64,000 nt of DNA from Bacillus_BD sp963787345 (GCA_963787345.1 CAWBCW010000021.1:81556-145555); one strand, 5' to 3'; counted from the first letter of the stretch, positions 53,877-62,429 are shown. The notes: a model not told the origin generated them from the letters alone. Program-made: numbers and translations.

Positions 53877-53901
53877 GAGAACCGTCCCCATGTTTCATTC
53901 A
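53877..53901. repeat. GAACCGTCCCC-GTTTCAT short repeat (copy 3)
   Basis: GAGAACCGTCCCCATGTTTC then ATTCAG. It contains the stop codon of the Spx-like gene (53895-53897). This is the best-preserved copy in the window. Confidence 0.65.
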
Positions 53902-54299
53902 GCCAACTGTAGATGATGGGTCTTCCAATGGAACCACTGAGATTGACGCGTTTCTCGTGGGATAAATTGGCGTATTTCATCCTGACTATACCCAACCAAC
54001 ATTTTTTTGTTATCCATAATAATAGGAGATCTGAGTAATTCTCTATGTCTATAAATGAGTTGGAGTAAATCCTTTAATGTGAGTTCATCTATTTTAGTCT
54101 CTTTATATACTTGGGATTTGGTCGCCAATATATCATCAGTACCCTCTAACGTCAACCGAAGAATGCCTTTCAATTCACCGATGGTTAGCGGATCTTTCAT
54201 CATATTTCGTTCAAGATAGGGAATGTTATTTTTTTCAAACCATTTTTTTGCTTTAGTTGATGATTCACAATTTGTTTTTGTTATGACCGTAATCGTCAC
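53895..54299 (-). CDS. Spx/MgsR-like ArsC-family regulator with CxxS active site
   Basis: A 134-residue Spx paralogue. TKTNCESSTKAKKWFEKNNIPYLERN aligns with Spx, but the redox CxxC is CESS, so only one cysteine remains. LRSPIIMDNKKMLVGYSQDEIRQFIPR matches the RNA-polymerase-binding part of Spx. GTG start with AAAGGAGAATGAAGC upstream. Spx proteins bind the alpha subunit C-terminal domain and switch on thiol-stress genes; a single-Cys form cannot make the intramolecular disulfide and may be regulated otherwise. Confidence 0.83.
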   Translation of the reverse strand: MTITVITKTNCESSTKAKKWFEKNNIPYLERNMMKDPLTIGELKGILRLTLEGTDDILATKSQVYKETKIDELTLKDLLQLIYRHRELLRSPIIMDNKKMLVGYSQDEIRQFIPRETRQSQWFHWKTHHLQLAE

Positions 54300-54348
54300 G
54301 CTTCATTCTCCTTTCGTTGTATAGTTCAGGTGAAGTGGGAGGGAACCC

Positions 54349-54385
54349 AACACAAAGAAGAGATGGAGGCTCTCTTCTTTGTGTT
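54349..54385. terminator. perfect stem-loop between CsbD and Spx-like genes
   Basis: AACACAAAGAAGAG pairs with CTCTTCTTTGTGTT around nine bases. No T run on either side, so it may work as an mRNA-end stabiliser of csbD rather than a classic terminator. Confidence 0.6.
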
Positions 54386-54407
54386 GGAAAGAACCGCTCT
54401 TAGAAAA

Positions 54408-54578
54408 TCAGTTATGCCATTTTTCCTTTACTTTCCCTAGGCCTTCCTGGACTTTTCCCTTCACTTTATCCAGTTTTCCTTCCTTTTCTGTTGAACGGTC
54501 ATTGGTTGCTTTCCCCCATTGCTCTTTTGCCTCACCCTTTACCTGATTAAGACTTCCTTTAAGTTTATCTTTGTTCAT
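54408..54578 (-). CDS. CsbD-family stress protein
   Basis: A 56-residue hydrophilic protein, MNKDKLKGSLNQVKGEAKEQ then WGKATNDRSTEKEGKLDKVKGK and a VQEGLGKVKEKW end, the classic CsbD layout. AAGGAGGGTATGAC precedes the ATG. CsbD proteins are abundant sigma-B-dependent stress proteins of unknown activity. Placed between an Spx paralogue and a small lipoprotein, all read the same way. Confidence 0.9.
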   Translation of the reverse strand: MNKDKLKGSLNQVKGEAKEQWGKATNDRSTEKEGKLDKVKGKVQEGLGKVKEKWHN

Positions 54579-54717
54579 GTCATACCCTCCTTGTCTTATT
54601 TGTTCCTATCTGTCTATTACCCTTTGCTAAAGGGATCTAAACTTGTCTTTAGGGACTATTTTTATCCTTCTTTTCCCCAACACTAACCCCATTAACTTGA
54701 TCGACACCCTCACCGAT

Positions 54718-54990
54718 TTATTGCTCTTTTAAATTTTCCTCAACATTCTTCTCTGCCTCAGTTCCTTCCTCTTTTAATGCATCCTCAACATTCTTCTTAG
54801 CCTCTTGTAAATTGTCGTTCGCCTCCTCTAAGGTAGCCCCGGCTTCCTTCTTTGTATCGTTATCTAACTCATCTTTTTGCTCTCCATCACTAATGCCATT
54901 ATCTTGGTCAATCCCATCCCCACATCCAGCTAAACCGCCAAATGTTAGTAACGCAGCCAATCCACTTGCTAAAAATGTTTTTTTATTCAT
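54718..54990 (-). CDS. small acidic lipoprotein
   Basis: A 90-residue protein with a signal peptide and lipobox LAGC (Cys about 23). The mature part is highly charged and probably a helical coil (LEEANDNLQEAKKNVEDALKEE). AAAGGAGGAGCAAAG precedes the ATG. It should be anchored to the outer membrane face of the cell and exposed. Function unknown; not a family I recognise. Confidence 0.75.
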   Translation of the reverse strand: MNKKTFLASGLAALLTFGGLAGCGDGIDQDNGISDGEQKDELDNDTKKEAGATLEEANDNLQEAKKNVEDALKEEGTEAEKNVEENLKEQ

Positions 54991-55170
54991 CTTTGCTCCT
55001 CCTTTAAAAGTTGAACTGCTGATTATATTCCCATTGAAAGGGGAGGTGAAACCTTTATTTCTAAAAAATTATAAAAAACGTAACTAAGTCAGTAAGGTTT
55101 GAAATTATTTGAAGGGGGGTATTACAATTACCGAACGAATTCGAAAAAAAGAGAAAAGGAGAGATGTTAA

Positions 55171-56679
55171 ATGAGTTTAAGAGATATGACAGATGGTTGG
55201 CAAATATACATCAATCAAATCCCCAACCTACTATTAGCGCTGCTTGTCTTATTGATTGGCTGGCTGGTCGCTAAAGGAATTGGAAAGAGTGTAGAGGCTG
55301 CACTAAAGAAAACAAGTTTAGATAATAAACTTTTTTCAGATTTCGGAAATAGAAAATACTCGATTGAATTCATTATTGGGAAAATTGTTTACTATACCTT
55401 ATTAATTGTGGTGTGGATTATCTTTTTCAATATGCTTCAACTAAGCCTGATCGCAGAACCACTCGTAACCATGGTCTCGATCATGACGTCTGCTATTCCG
55501 AATCTATTAAAAGCAGCTTTAATTCTATTACTTGCTTGGGTGATTGCCACTGTACTTCGTCTTCTCTTTAAAAAAGGCGCAGACATGATTCATTTAGAAC
55601 GTAAGCTAGTAAAATGGAAAATGACAACGAGTGAACTAGAAGCTGGCATCAAAGTGGATAATGCTTCTAAAGTAATCTTCTACTTTGTACTCCTGCTATT
55701 TCTACCAGGGGTATTGGGCGCCTTGCAAATGGAAGGTATTTCAGAACCATTCTCAAATGCACTTTCCACAATCATAGCTTTTATTCCTAAGTTATTTGCT
55801 GCTGCAATTATTGTGTTTATCGGCTGGCTAATCGCAAAAGTCGTTCGTGATATTTTAACAAACTTTTTAAAAAGTACAGGGACGGACAAACTCGGACAGC
55901 GGTTTGGTTTATTCAAAAAGGAAGAAGAAACTAGTTTATCCAGTATGATTGGAAATATTGTGTTTATCCTCATCTTAATTCCAACTATTATTACAGCTTT
56001 AGAAAAACTAGAACTAAAAGGAATTGCGGATCCGGCCATTGCGATGCTACAGGATGTGTTGACACTGATCCCAAACATCGTAGTAGCTATTATCCTGTTA
56101 TTAGTAGGAGTATGGCTTGGAAAATGGGTGGAAAGAATGGTCACACAAATGCTTTGGCGTTTAAAGCTTGATAGCGTCTCTCAACAGATAGGGATCGGCC
56201 CATTAACCTCGGCGCAACCGAAGTACACTCTGTCTCAAATCGTAGGCATGATTGCCAAAGTGGTTGTTATTTTACTATTTACGGCAGAAGCCTTACAGAT
56301 TGTTCATTTAGATTTCTTCGTTACCTTGGCAACAGGGGTCATTGCCTATCTGCCAATGCTGTTTGCAGCCCTATTTATCTTAGGGATTGGTTTATATTTA
56401 GGCCAGTTAATACAGCGTATTTTACAAAATATGATCAAACACAATTACTCTCGCAGCCTAGCAGCGATAGCAAAATATACGATCTTTGTGATTACTGTGT
56501 TCATGGCATTAGATCAACTGGGTGTAGCCCATTCCATTGTAAATGCTGCCTTTATTCTCACCTTAGGCGGCTTGGCGCTAGCGTTTGGTCTCGCATTCGG
56601 CCTCGGTGGAAAGGATTTTGCCGCAAAGTATTTAGGTAAACTAGACGATAAATTGGATAAGGAAAATAATAATCTATAG
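55171..56679 (+). CDS. mechanosensitive ion channel family protein with repeated TM-helix modules
   Basis: A 502-residue membrane protein. Repeats of the type IPNLLLALLVLLIGWLVAKGIGK, IPNLLKAALILLLAWVIATVL, IPKLFAAAIIVFIGWLIAKVV, IPNIVVAIILLLVGVWLGKWV and LPMLFAALFILGIGLYLGQLI occur five times, each followed by an amphipathic stretch. The end LGGLALAFGLAFGLGGKDFAAKYLGKL is the MscS pore-helix-like segment; the usual large cytoplasmic beta domain is absent. Such proteins are proposed osmotic-release channels. AAAAGGAGAGATG precedes the ATG. Followed by a hairpin and a broken hemolysin gene. Confidence 0.82.
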   Translation: MSLRDMTDGWQIYINQIPNLLLALLVLLIGWLVAKGIGKSVEAALKKTSLDNKLFSDFGNRKYSIEFIIGKIVYYTLLIVVWIIFFNMLQLSLIAEPLVTMVSIMTSAIPNLLKAALILLLAWVIATVLRLLFKKGADMIHLERKLVKWKMTTSELEAGIKVDNASKVIFYFVLLLFLPGVLGALQMEGISEPFSNALSTIIAFIPKLFAAAIIVFIGWLIAKVVRDILTNFLKSTGTDKLGQRFGLFKKEEETSLSSMIGNIVFILILIPTIITALEKLELKGIADPAIAMLQDVLTLIPNIVVAIILLLVGVWLGKWVERMVTQMLWRLKLDSVSQQIGIGPLTSAQPKYTLSQIVGMIAKVVVILLFTAEALQIVHLDFFVTLATGVIAYLPMLFAALFILGIGLYLGQLIQRILQNMIKHNYSRSLAAIAKYTIFVITVFMALDQLGVAHSIVNAAFILTLGGLALAFGLAFGLGGKDFAAKYLGKLDDKLDKENNNL

Positions 56680-56769
56680 ATTTGACCATAACACTCCGAA
56701 ACGCTCAACGATTTCGGAGTGTTCACTTTTAGCTAGTAAAGGTGAACATACAGGAGGGATTGATACCCA

Positions 56770-57156
56770 ATGGTACTGATAAACTTATTGATCATCGCCC
56801 TATTAATCATCTTAACTGCATTCTTTGTCGCGACCGAGTTTGCCATTGTAAAAGTCCGAACTTCCCGGCTGGAACAATTGAGGGCTGAAGGGAAAAAGAA
56901 TGCTGACTCAGCGATAAAGGTCGTGAATCATCTTGATGAATATCTATCAGCCTGTCAACTCGGAATCACGGTTACGGCATTAGGACTTGGATGGTTAGGA
57001 GAGCCTACAGTAGAAAAGATTTTTCATCCATTATTAGCGTCATTTAATCTGAATGAGGCTGTTACAGAACTTCCCGAACGGGAAAGCCCACTGCTTCAGT
57101 TATGGGATGAGAGCGAGGTCAAATCAGGCGTGTCTTTAGACACGTTAATGAATTGA
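56770..57156 (+). pseudogene. 5' part of a hemolysin C/CorC (CNNM) membrane protein, disrupted
   Basis: Start ATG has ACAGGAGGGATT upstream. Residues 1-100 match CNNM-domain proteins: LIILTAFFVATEFAIVKVRTSRLEQL and LDEYLSACQLGITVTALGLGWLGEPTVEKIF. After about NEAVTE (57,065) the sequence switches to insertion-element DNA (PERESPLLQLWDE) and stops. The 3' part resumes at 58,738 after the tnpB element; about 60 codons in between are lost. Intact homologues have about 430-460 residues and act as membrane transporters of magnesium or related ions. Confidence 0.82.
57072..57115 (+). mobile_element. remnant right end of an IS200/IS605-type element
   Basis: CGGGAAAGCCCACTGCTTCA then GTTATGGGATGAG resembles the hairpin-bearing right end at 58704-58736 (CCCCACTGCTTCAGCTGTGG). 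It marks the first breakpoint in the hemolysin gene and looks like the end of an older or different tnpB element. Confidence 0.5.
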
Positions 57157-57191
57157 TTTTTTTATTATTATATTTAATTCAAGTAACTCCA

Positions 57192-57221
57192 TTGTTATAG
57201 GAACGTACATTCTGTTATAAT
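57192..57221 (+). promoter_or_regulatory. promoter of tnpB
   Basis: TTGTTA (-35, 57192-57197) and TATAAT (-10, 57216-57221) with an 18-base spacer, 36 bases before the tnpB start. Confidence 0.6.
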
Positions 57222-57256
57222 AGAGGTATGGTATAAAGCATGAAAGGAGGTACGAA

Positions 57257-58591
57257 ATGTTTGTCACACATTCTTTTCAAATCCCTTATGAAAAACACTT
57301 ATATGACGAATTAAGGATAACGCAAAGGGAAACTGCTTCTGCTTGGAATGACATTGTTCGAGAAGCGAATTCATATTATTTCACCACTAAAAAGTGGCTC
57401 AGTAAAACGGAGATTCAAGCAGTCCGAAAACAAACGTATAATCTTCATTCTCAAACCGTTCAAGCAATCGCGGATAAATATGCAGCCAATCGGGAAACCA
57501 TTCGTAAACTGCGAAAAACGGATAAAAAGGCCAAATATCCATGGAGAAAAAAATACTATTATTGTATTCCATTAAAAAAGGCATCTATGGAAGTTTTTGA
57601 TGAAACGATAATGGTCAAAAAGACAGAATACAGGTACCCTCTGATTGATTTATTGATTAAAAAGAAAAAGAAAAATTGGAATGAAAAGCTCTCAAAGAAG
57701 ACTCATTATATTTCGATCCCTAATTTAGCAACCGAAGATGTAACAAAGTGTAACTACGCAGAAATTGTTTGGAGAAACGGAGCTTATTGGTTCACTTATT
57801 CTGTAGAAGTTGCTGAAAAGGATCTATCTTCCTATCCATTCAAAGTAGCTGGTGGTGACCTAGGCGAAATTCACGCAGTTTCAGTTGCAACAGAAGACAA
57901 ATCTCTATTAATCTCAGGTCGATCCATGAGGAGTATTTCTCAATTCCGAGCTAAAACATTAGGAGAATTGAATAAATTGATGTCCCGTTGCAAAAAGGGT
58001 TCGCGACAATGGAAAAAATACAACGAGGCTAAAAGTCGCATTCGCCAAAAAAGCAAAAACCAACTTGAAGAGTTGGAACACAAAACAACAAAAGAAGTAA
58101 TCTTATTTTTAGAAGAAGAAAAAGTCACTCACTTCGTAGTTGGCAATGTGTCGGGAATTGAAAAAAACACAAAGAAAGATGAGATAAAGAAAAGAAAAAA
58201 TAATAAAGTAAGAAGGCAACAGTTATCGCTTTGGAATCAAGGGAAAATTAAAGAAAAGTTAATCTATAAAGCTAAGTTGAAAGGGATTGAAGTAGAAGAA
58301 ACAGAGGAAAGTTATACTTCTCAAAATTGTCCATTTTGCGGTGGGAGACACCGGGCTGATGGGCGAAATTATATTTGTTCTGTTCACAAAACAGAAATCC
58401 ATCGTGATATAAACGGGGCTCAAAATATTGCCAGGAAGATCTATCCGATGGAAGTAAAGGCGATGGAGTCGGTTGTTTATAAACAACCCGTTTGGTATAA
58501 ACGTCATTTATCGGAGAAAAAAAGGCAAAAAACCAAACATCCTAAAGATAAGCCTAAAAGGATAAAAAGTATCGCCGAAAGGACGGCGTAG
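57257..58591 (+). mobile_element. tnpB: TnpB (IS605 OrfB/IS1341-type RNA-guided nuclease family)
   Basis: A 444-residue TnpB. The RuvC-I aspartate is in GGDLGEIHAVSVA (D201) and RuvC-III in HRDINGAQNIARK (D384). The zinc finger reads CPFCGGRHRADGRNYIC with a third Cys and then His in place of the usual fourth Cys. At RuvC-II the sequence is FVVGNVSGIEKN: the usual acidic residue is not at its place (Asn 296), so cleavage activity is in doubt. AAAGGAGGTACGAA precedes the ATG. No tnpA is adjacent; a solo element, inserted in a hemolysin gene. Confidence 0.88.
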
Positions 58592-58736
58592 TAGGCACAG
58601 ACCTTGCCCTCTTGAAAGGCTGTTTTTCTCTCAAGAGTTGTTCGCCTAAGTTTCGCCTCTGCATCTTTCTCCTGAAAGTATGTAAGTGGAATGTTTGCGA
58701 AAAAGAACCCCACTGCTTCAGCTGTGGGAGTGGTCA
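58592..58736 (+). ncRNA. tnpB right end with probable omega (reRNA) guide RNA
   Basis: The 145 bases after tnpB end in GAACCCCACTGCTTCAGCTG then TGGGAGTGGTCA, the hairpin typical of IS605-type right ends. In this family the RNA overlapping the 3' end of tnpB and the right end is the guide RNA, and the flank beginning at about 58,737 would act as guide. The 5' boundary of the RNA is not known. Confidence 0.6.
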
Positions 58737-58737
58737 G

Positions 58738-59025
58738 AAAATTATGTATCCGTTTATTTGGGCCTTTAACCATTCCTCTCGTCTGCTTGTTGGGATCTTT
58801 GGTTTAAAGCCTGCGACCGAATATGAGTTGGCATACTCGGAAGAAGAATTGCGGATCCTCCTGGCAGAAAGCTATGAAAGCGGGGAAATTAATGAAAGTG
58901 AATGGAAATATGTCAACAATATTTTTGAATTTGATGAGAGATTAGCAAAAGAGATCATGGTGCCCCGCGTGGAAATGAGCTGTATATCGGTTGATGATAC
59001 GATGCAAGAGATTGCTCATAAATTG
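58738..59025 (+). pseudogene. 3' part of the disrupted hemolysin C/CorC gene
   Basis: Resumes with KIMYPFIWAFNHSSRLLVGIFG, then YSEEELRILLAESYESGEIN and FEFDERLAKEIMVPRVEMSC, i.e. the end of the CNNM domain and the start of the CBS pair. It stops matching after DDTMQEIAHKL at about 59,025, where foreign AT-rich sequence begins. Thus both ends of the gene's middle and its C-terminal CBS/CorC parts are gone. Confidence 0.82.
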
Positions 59026-59195
59026 ATAGTTTGTTTATCCTTATTGCATCCTATTTCATTGCTTACTTATTGCAAAAGAATGAGGAGAGGAGAGCAAAGA
59101 ATAAAGCATATAAGATGTTAGGGAAAAGATATGAGAAAATGGTAATGGGCTTAGCAAAGGACTATATCTACTTTTATCACCAAAAAACCAAGTGA
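59025..59195 (+). pseudogene. truncated membrane-anchored protein at island edge
   Basis: An open frame begins at the junction with the hemolysin relic and encodes DSLFILIASYFIAYLLQKNE followed by ERRAKNKAYKMLGKRYEKMV and a stop. One membrane helix then a basic helical region. No start with ribosome site, so it is an N-terminally cut gene. Confidence 0.5.
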
Positions 59196-59800
59196 GACAT
59201 AGTTGATGACAATAATAACATGGCGGATATTAAAAGAGCAAGTTAAAGATATATACCAATACTCAAAACTATGTAAAGTCTGACTTTTTAAGTAAAGGCA
59301 TTGATGTCCTCCTAATAGATAAGACCAATACAAACAGGCAATGTTGAGGATAATTTACAAGAGAATCAATGGCGTGTCCAGCAACAGTACACAATTATTT
59401 TAAAAGAGAAAATTCTAAAGAAATTGATTTATTTATAATAAATATATTTCAGTTTTACCTGATGATCTAAGGGAGAGTCTTTTCAAGGTTGAGGATATTT
59501 TACAATTAGAGGTTTTTATAAAAAGACTTGATTTTGGTCTCTCTGTTATATAAGTAGTGTTGCTTTTTCTTCTGATAAATATGCTTCAGTTTTTAAAGAA
59601 TTTGGAGAGGACATTTATTTTTTGCTAACTTACTTTGATGAGGTACAGGAGGTGGAAGGTTCCTCAAAAAAGTCTAAAGGTGGGTTAGCCCATATTTTTA
59701 CAGCTGAGAACTTTATACTAGGTATCTTGTGGTTAATGCTGATTTACATAATGATTGACTTTGTATACTTAGATAAGAGAATTTTTTAGGAGGGTTACAC
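59196..59800 (+). pseudogene. decayed AT-rich coding region
   Basis: Several short open stretches in changing frames: ISVLPDDLRESLFKVEDILQ and continuing to about 59,550, then SDKYASVFKEFGEDIYFLL to FTAENFILGILWLMLIYIMI and a stop at 59,789. Neither has a start. They look like one gene with frameshifts whose C terminus held a membrane helix. Identity unknown. Confidence 0.45.
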
Positions 59801-61165
59801 TTGTTAGAGCAATTTAAAGGATTTATAGGCTATTCAGATGATGAATTTAAAGAATTATGGGAAAAAGCAATTTTTGTAGTAGACACTAACATACTTATAA
59901 ATTTTTATAAGTATACATCAAAACAGTCAACTAAGAGCCTAATGGATATTCTAAAAAAATTAAAAGAAACTGATAGATTGTGGATACCTCATCAGGTAGC
60001 TCTTGAGTATTTTTTTAATTATGAGGCCAATATGTCCAAACAAAATGAGGGATACACTCAATTGAGTGAAGAGCTGATAAAATTAAAAGATGAAGCTCAA
60101 AAGACTTTAAGTACAGTAAAAAATAAGCATCCTTACATAGCTACTGAGAAATTTCAGTTTATTATAAATAACATAGAAAAGTCCAATGAAACAGCAGAAA
60201 AGCATATTAAACAAGAAATTGAAAATTTACCTGACCCCAATGCAATTCAAGAGGATATTTTGAAACTGTTAGATGGAATAATTGGAGAGCCTTATTCACA
60301 AGAAAGAATTGATGAAATAGAGAAAGATGGAGTTGTAAGATATAAGCATGATATTCCACCAGGTTTTAAAGATAAAACAGATGATAAGAAAAAGGCTTAT
60401 AGAACTTTTGGTGGTTTTAGGTATCAGCAATTATATGGAGATTTAATAGTATGGCATCAAATAATGGATAGGGCAAAAGCTAAGGATAATTCAACACCAA
60501 TAATATTAATTACAGAAGATAGAAAAGAAGATTGGTGGGAGATAAAAAAAGGTCAAATTAAAAGACCTCATCCTCAGCTAATACAGGAGTTTCTTATTAA
60601 AACTAAGCAGAAACTTTTTATGTATAGAACTGATATCTTTGTAAGTTATGCAATTGATTATCTAGATGTAGAGGTATCAAAGGAACAAGCTCAAGAGTTT
60701 ACTAATGAAATTGAGAACATCAGAAAATCAGAGGAAACAGAGCAATCTAATAGGTCTATATTAAGGAAAAATTATGCTGAACAGAACATTGATAAGGATT
60801 TAAAAAAGAATATTGATGTAAAAAAATTGATGGAGTTTCTAACAGAAGAAGAACAGGAGAATTTTAGAGTATTAGTAGGACAAGCATTTACTAATAATGA
60901 AAGTCTTGAGCAATCCAACATTAGATATAATGAGGCTATTTTTTGGGCTATTAATAGGTCCATTAACAAGTTAGAATATCAATTTGAGGAGTTAGTAGGT
61001 AAACTTGCTCTAAAAGATTATAATAAAGTCCAATCTTATATTCCAATACTCCAATCTATTCCAAAAGACAATCAATTAGAAAAAGGTATATTACTTTTAA
61101 AGTATATTAAAGAGGTTGAAAAAGACTTAGAGGATATAGAGTTTATAGAAAGTCTACCTTTCTAA
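59801..61165 (+). CDS. PIN-like domain (DUF4935/PIN_8) nuclease-family protein
   Basis: A 454-residue protein. Residues 20-270 form a PIN-like nuclease: IFVVDTNILINFYKY (first Asp, about 28), PHQVALEYFFN (Glu), DLIVWHQIMDRAKAKDN (Asp) and ILITEDRKEDWW (Asp), with a helical insert in between. Residues 290-454 are helical and charged. Start is TTG 59801 with AGGAGGG upstream. Large PIN-like proteins of this type occur in accessory regions and are suspected RNA-degrading defence proteins. It precedes a gene inactivated by a pentanucleotide repeat. Role in defence is inferred. Confidence 0.8.
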   Translation: MLEQFKGFIGYSDDEFKELWEKAIFVVDTNILINFYKYTSKQSTKSLMDILKKLKETDRLWIPHQVALEYFFNYEANMSKQNEGYTQLSEELIKLKDEAQKTLSTVKNKHPYIATEKFQFIINNIEKSNETAEKHIKQEIENLPDPNAIQEDILKLLDGIIGEPYSQERIDEIEKDGVVRYKHDIPPGFKDKTDDKKKAYRTFGGFRYQQLYGDLIVWHQIMDRAKAKDNSTPIILITEDRKEDWWEIKKGQIKRPHPQLIQEFLIKTKQKLFMYRTDIFVSYAIDYLDVEVSKEQAQEFTNEIENIRKSEETEQSNRSILRKNYAEQNIDKDLKKNIDVKKLMEFLTEEEQENFRVLVGQAFTNNESLEQSNIRYNEAIFWAINRSINKLEYQFEELVGKLALKDYNKVQSYIPILQSIPKDNQLEKGILLLKYIKEVEKDLEDIEFIESLPF

Positions 61166-61192
61166 TAAGTATCATAAAAAAGGAGTATTAAT

Positions 61193-61764
61193 ATGCCCTT
61201 TTATCAGATTAGAGATAAATATATTTTTTTGCATGAAGCTAATTACAATAAATTAAATTAAATGAAATGAAATGAAATGAAATAGCTTTAAAAGACAAAG
61301 AGCCATCTTGGACTTTTAGGTCTAAGATTAGAGGCACAGAAGAGAATAGAGAGGCTGAAAAGCTCAGACAAAAAACTATTAATAGATTATATAAAGAAAG
61401 TCCTTTTGATGAGTTTTATAAGGATTGGATATACTTTGACCTACAGGAGCATAAAGACATTCTTGAGGATTTATCTTATTTATTTTATGACTATGGCAGT
61501 ATTAATAAGTTGTTTTCCTACAGGGAAATTCAGGCAGAGATTGAGCAGTCATTTTTTCCTGACCTCTATTATGATAAGGACTGCTCATATGAGTTAGCTT
61601 TATTTGCAACAAAGAGATTTTTTAGAAAGCAGGAAAAAGTATTTAGTATTATTATTGATACAAGAGGTATTGTTAGCATTAAGGGAGAATTAAATGATTT
61701 TACCATTGAGATGAAAAATAAGGCTGTACACTTTGATAAATCAATTAGTGTCATAGATAAATAA
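61193..61764 (+). pseudogene. gene switched off by an expanded AAATG/AAATT pentanucleotide tract
   Basis: ATG 61193 (AAGGAG upstream) encodes MPFYQIRDKYIFLHEANYNKLN and then stops inside a pentamer array (61250-61284). The other side of the array is open in another frame: EIALKDKEPSWTFRSKIRG, on to IYFDLQEHKDILEDLSYLFY and FDKSISVIDK, ending 61764. Removing four pentamers (20 bases) would join the parts as NKLN-EIALKD in one frame, giving 183 residues. No family recognised. Located 27 bp after the PIN-protein gene, so likely its operon partner. Confidence 0.75.
61250..61284 (+). repeat. pentanucleotide tandem repeat (AAATT)2(AAATG)4(AAATA)
   Basis: Seven contiguous 5-base units, four of them exactly AAATG. 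Situated inside the open frame of the gene at 61193-61764. Three or more AAATG units carry a stop in every frame. Confidence 0.9.
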
Positions 61765-61769
61765 ATTAA

Positions 61770-61789
61770 GGGGGAGCTACTGCTCCTCC
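61770..61789. terminator. GGGGAGC/GCTCCTC hairpin
   Basis: GGGGAGC pairs with GCTCCTC around TACT, between converging genes. A very similar hairpin lies at 62948-62968. Confidence 0.6.
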
Positions 61790-61793
61790 TCAT

Positions 61794-62041
61794 CTATAGC
61801 TCTGGATAAATTATGTCTCCTGCAAATAACAAAAATCTATTTGGTTTATCATAATTGTTTACTAACCTGTAAAAATGAAGCTTCTTTTCACCATCCCACA
61901 ATTCTACTACATACCATTTTTCTTCTTTATTTTTTATTTTTTCATCATTCCATCTTATCATTAATTGTGCCATTGCTCCTACACAATCACTAAAATAATC
62001 AGGATGATCTAATATATGTATGTAAATCCTTTATCTTTCAT
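61794..62041 (-). pseudogene. broken paralogue of the small protein at 62063
   Basis: ATG 62041 opens MKDKGFTY then stops; the next frame continues ILDHPDYFSDCVGAMAQLMI, WYVVELWDGEKKLHFYRLVN and LLFAGDIIYPEL to 61794. The layout (HPDYF, WYVVE, FYRLV, I-Y-P end) parallels the intact 74-residue protein just upstream. A frameshift lies in the ACATACATATATTA tract near 62,010-62,025. Confidence 0.65.
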
Positions 62042-62062
62042 AGATCCATTTTCCGCCTCTTA

Positions 62063-62287
62063 TTATGGGTAAATTACCTTTCCTTGAGTTATAAGAATCC
62101 TTAATGAAATATTCTTCTCATCTATTAATCTGTAGAAATCATCTTCTGTTTCTTCATCATTAAATTCTACTACAGCCCATTTTTCATTTGTACCTTGAGC
62201 TGTAGCTATAGATTGTCTTTTATCACACACAGCAACTGCATGTACAACTTTTTTGAAATAATCTTTATGCAAGAATTTGTATCTCAT
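62063..62287 (-). CDS. small protein of unknown function
   Basis: A 74-residue soluble protein (HKDYFKKVVHAVAVCDKRQS, then KWAVVEFNDEETEDDFYRLI and ILITQGKVIYP), probably an alpha/beta fold. GGAGGAGATAATGTAAT precedes the ATG. A decayed paralogue follows it. No family recognised. Typical cargo-size gene of an accessory segment. Confidence 0.65.
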   Translation of the reverse strand: MRYKFLHKDYFKKVVHAVAVCDKRQSIATAQGTNEKWAVVEFNDEETEDDFYRLIDEKNISLRILITQGKVIYP

Positions 62288-62429
62288 ATTACATTATCTC
62301 CTCCCTTTCCAACAAGTATATTTTACCAGTTCTATATTATGTCTCAAAAAAGTCTGATAGTCTATTATACTCCTCTTTTTTTATTGTAAACTTTTTGTCA
62401 ATCAGCTATATTTTGGTAGGGTGATAGAG

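Noticed and set aside
55680..56144. 154-codon open frame antisense to the MscS-like gene
   Set aside because: The sense frame is a clear channel protein with conserved repeats; the antisense frame is a by-product of its codon pattern.
61250..61284. Pentamer array as an in-frame, read-through protein repeat
   Set aside because: Three AAATG units place a stop in every frame, so the array cannot be translated through.
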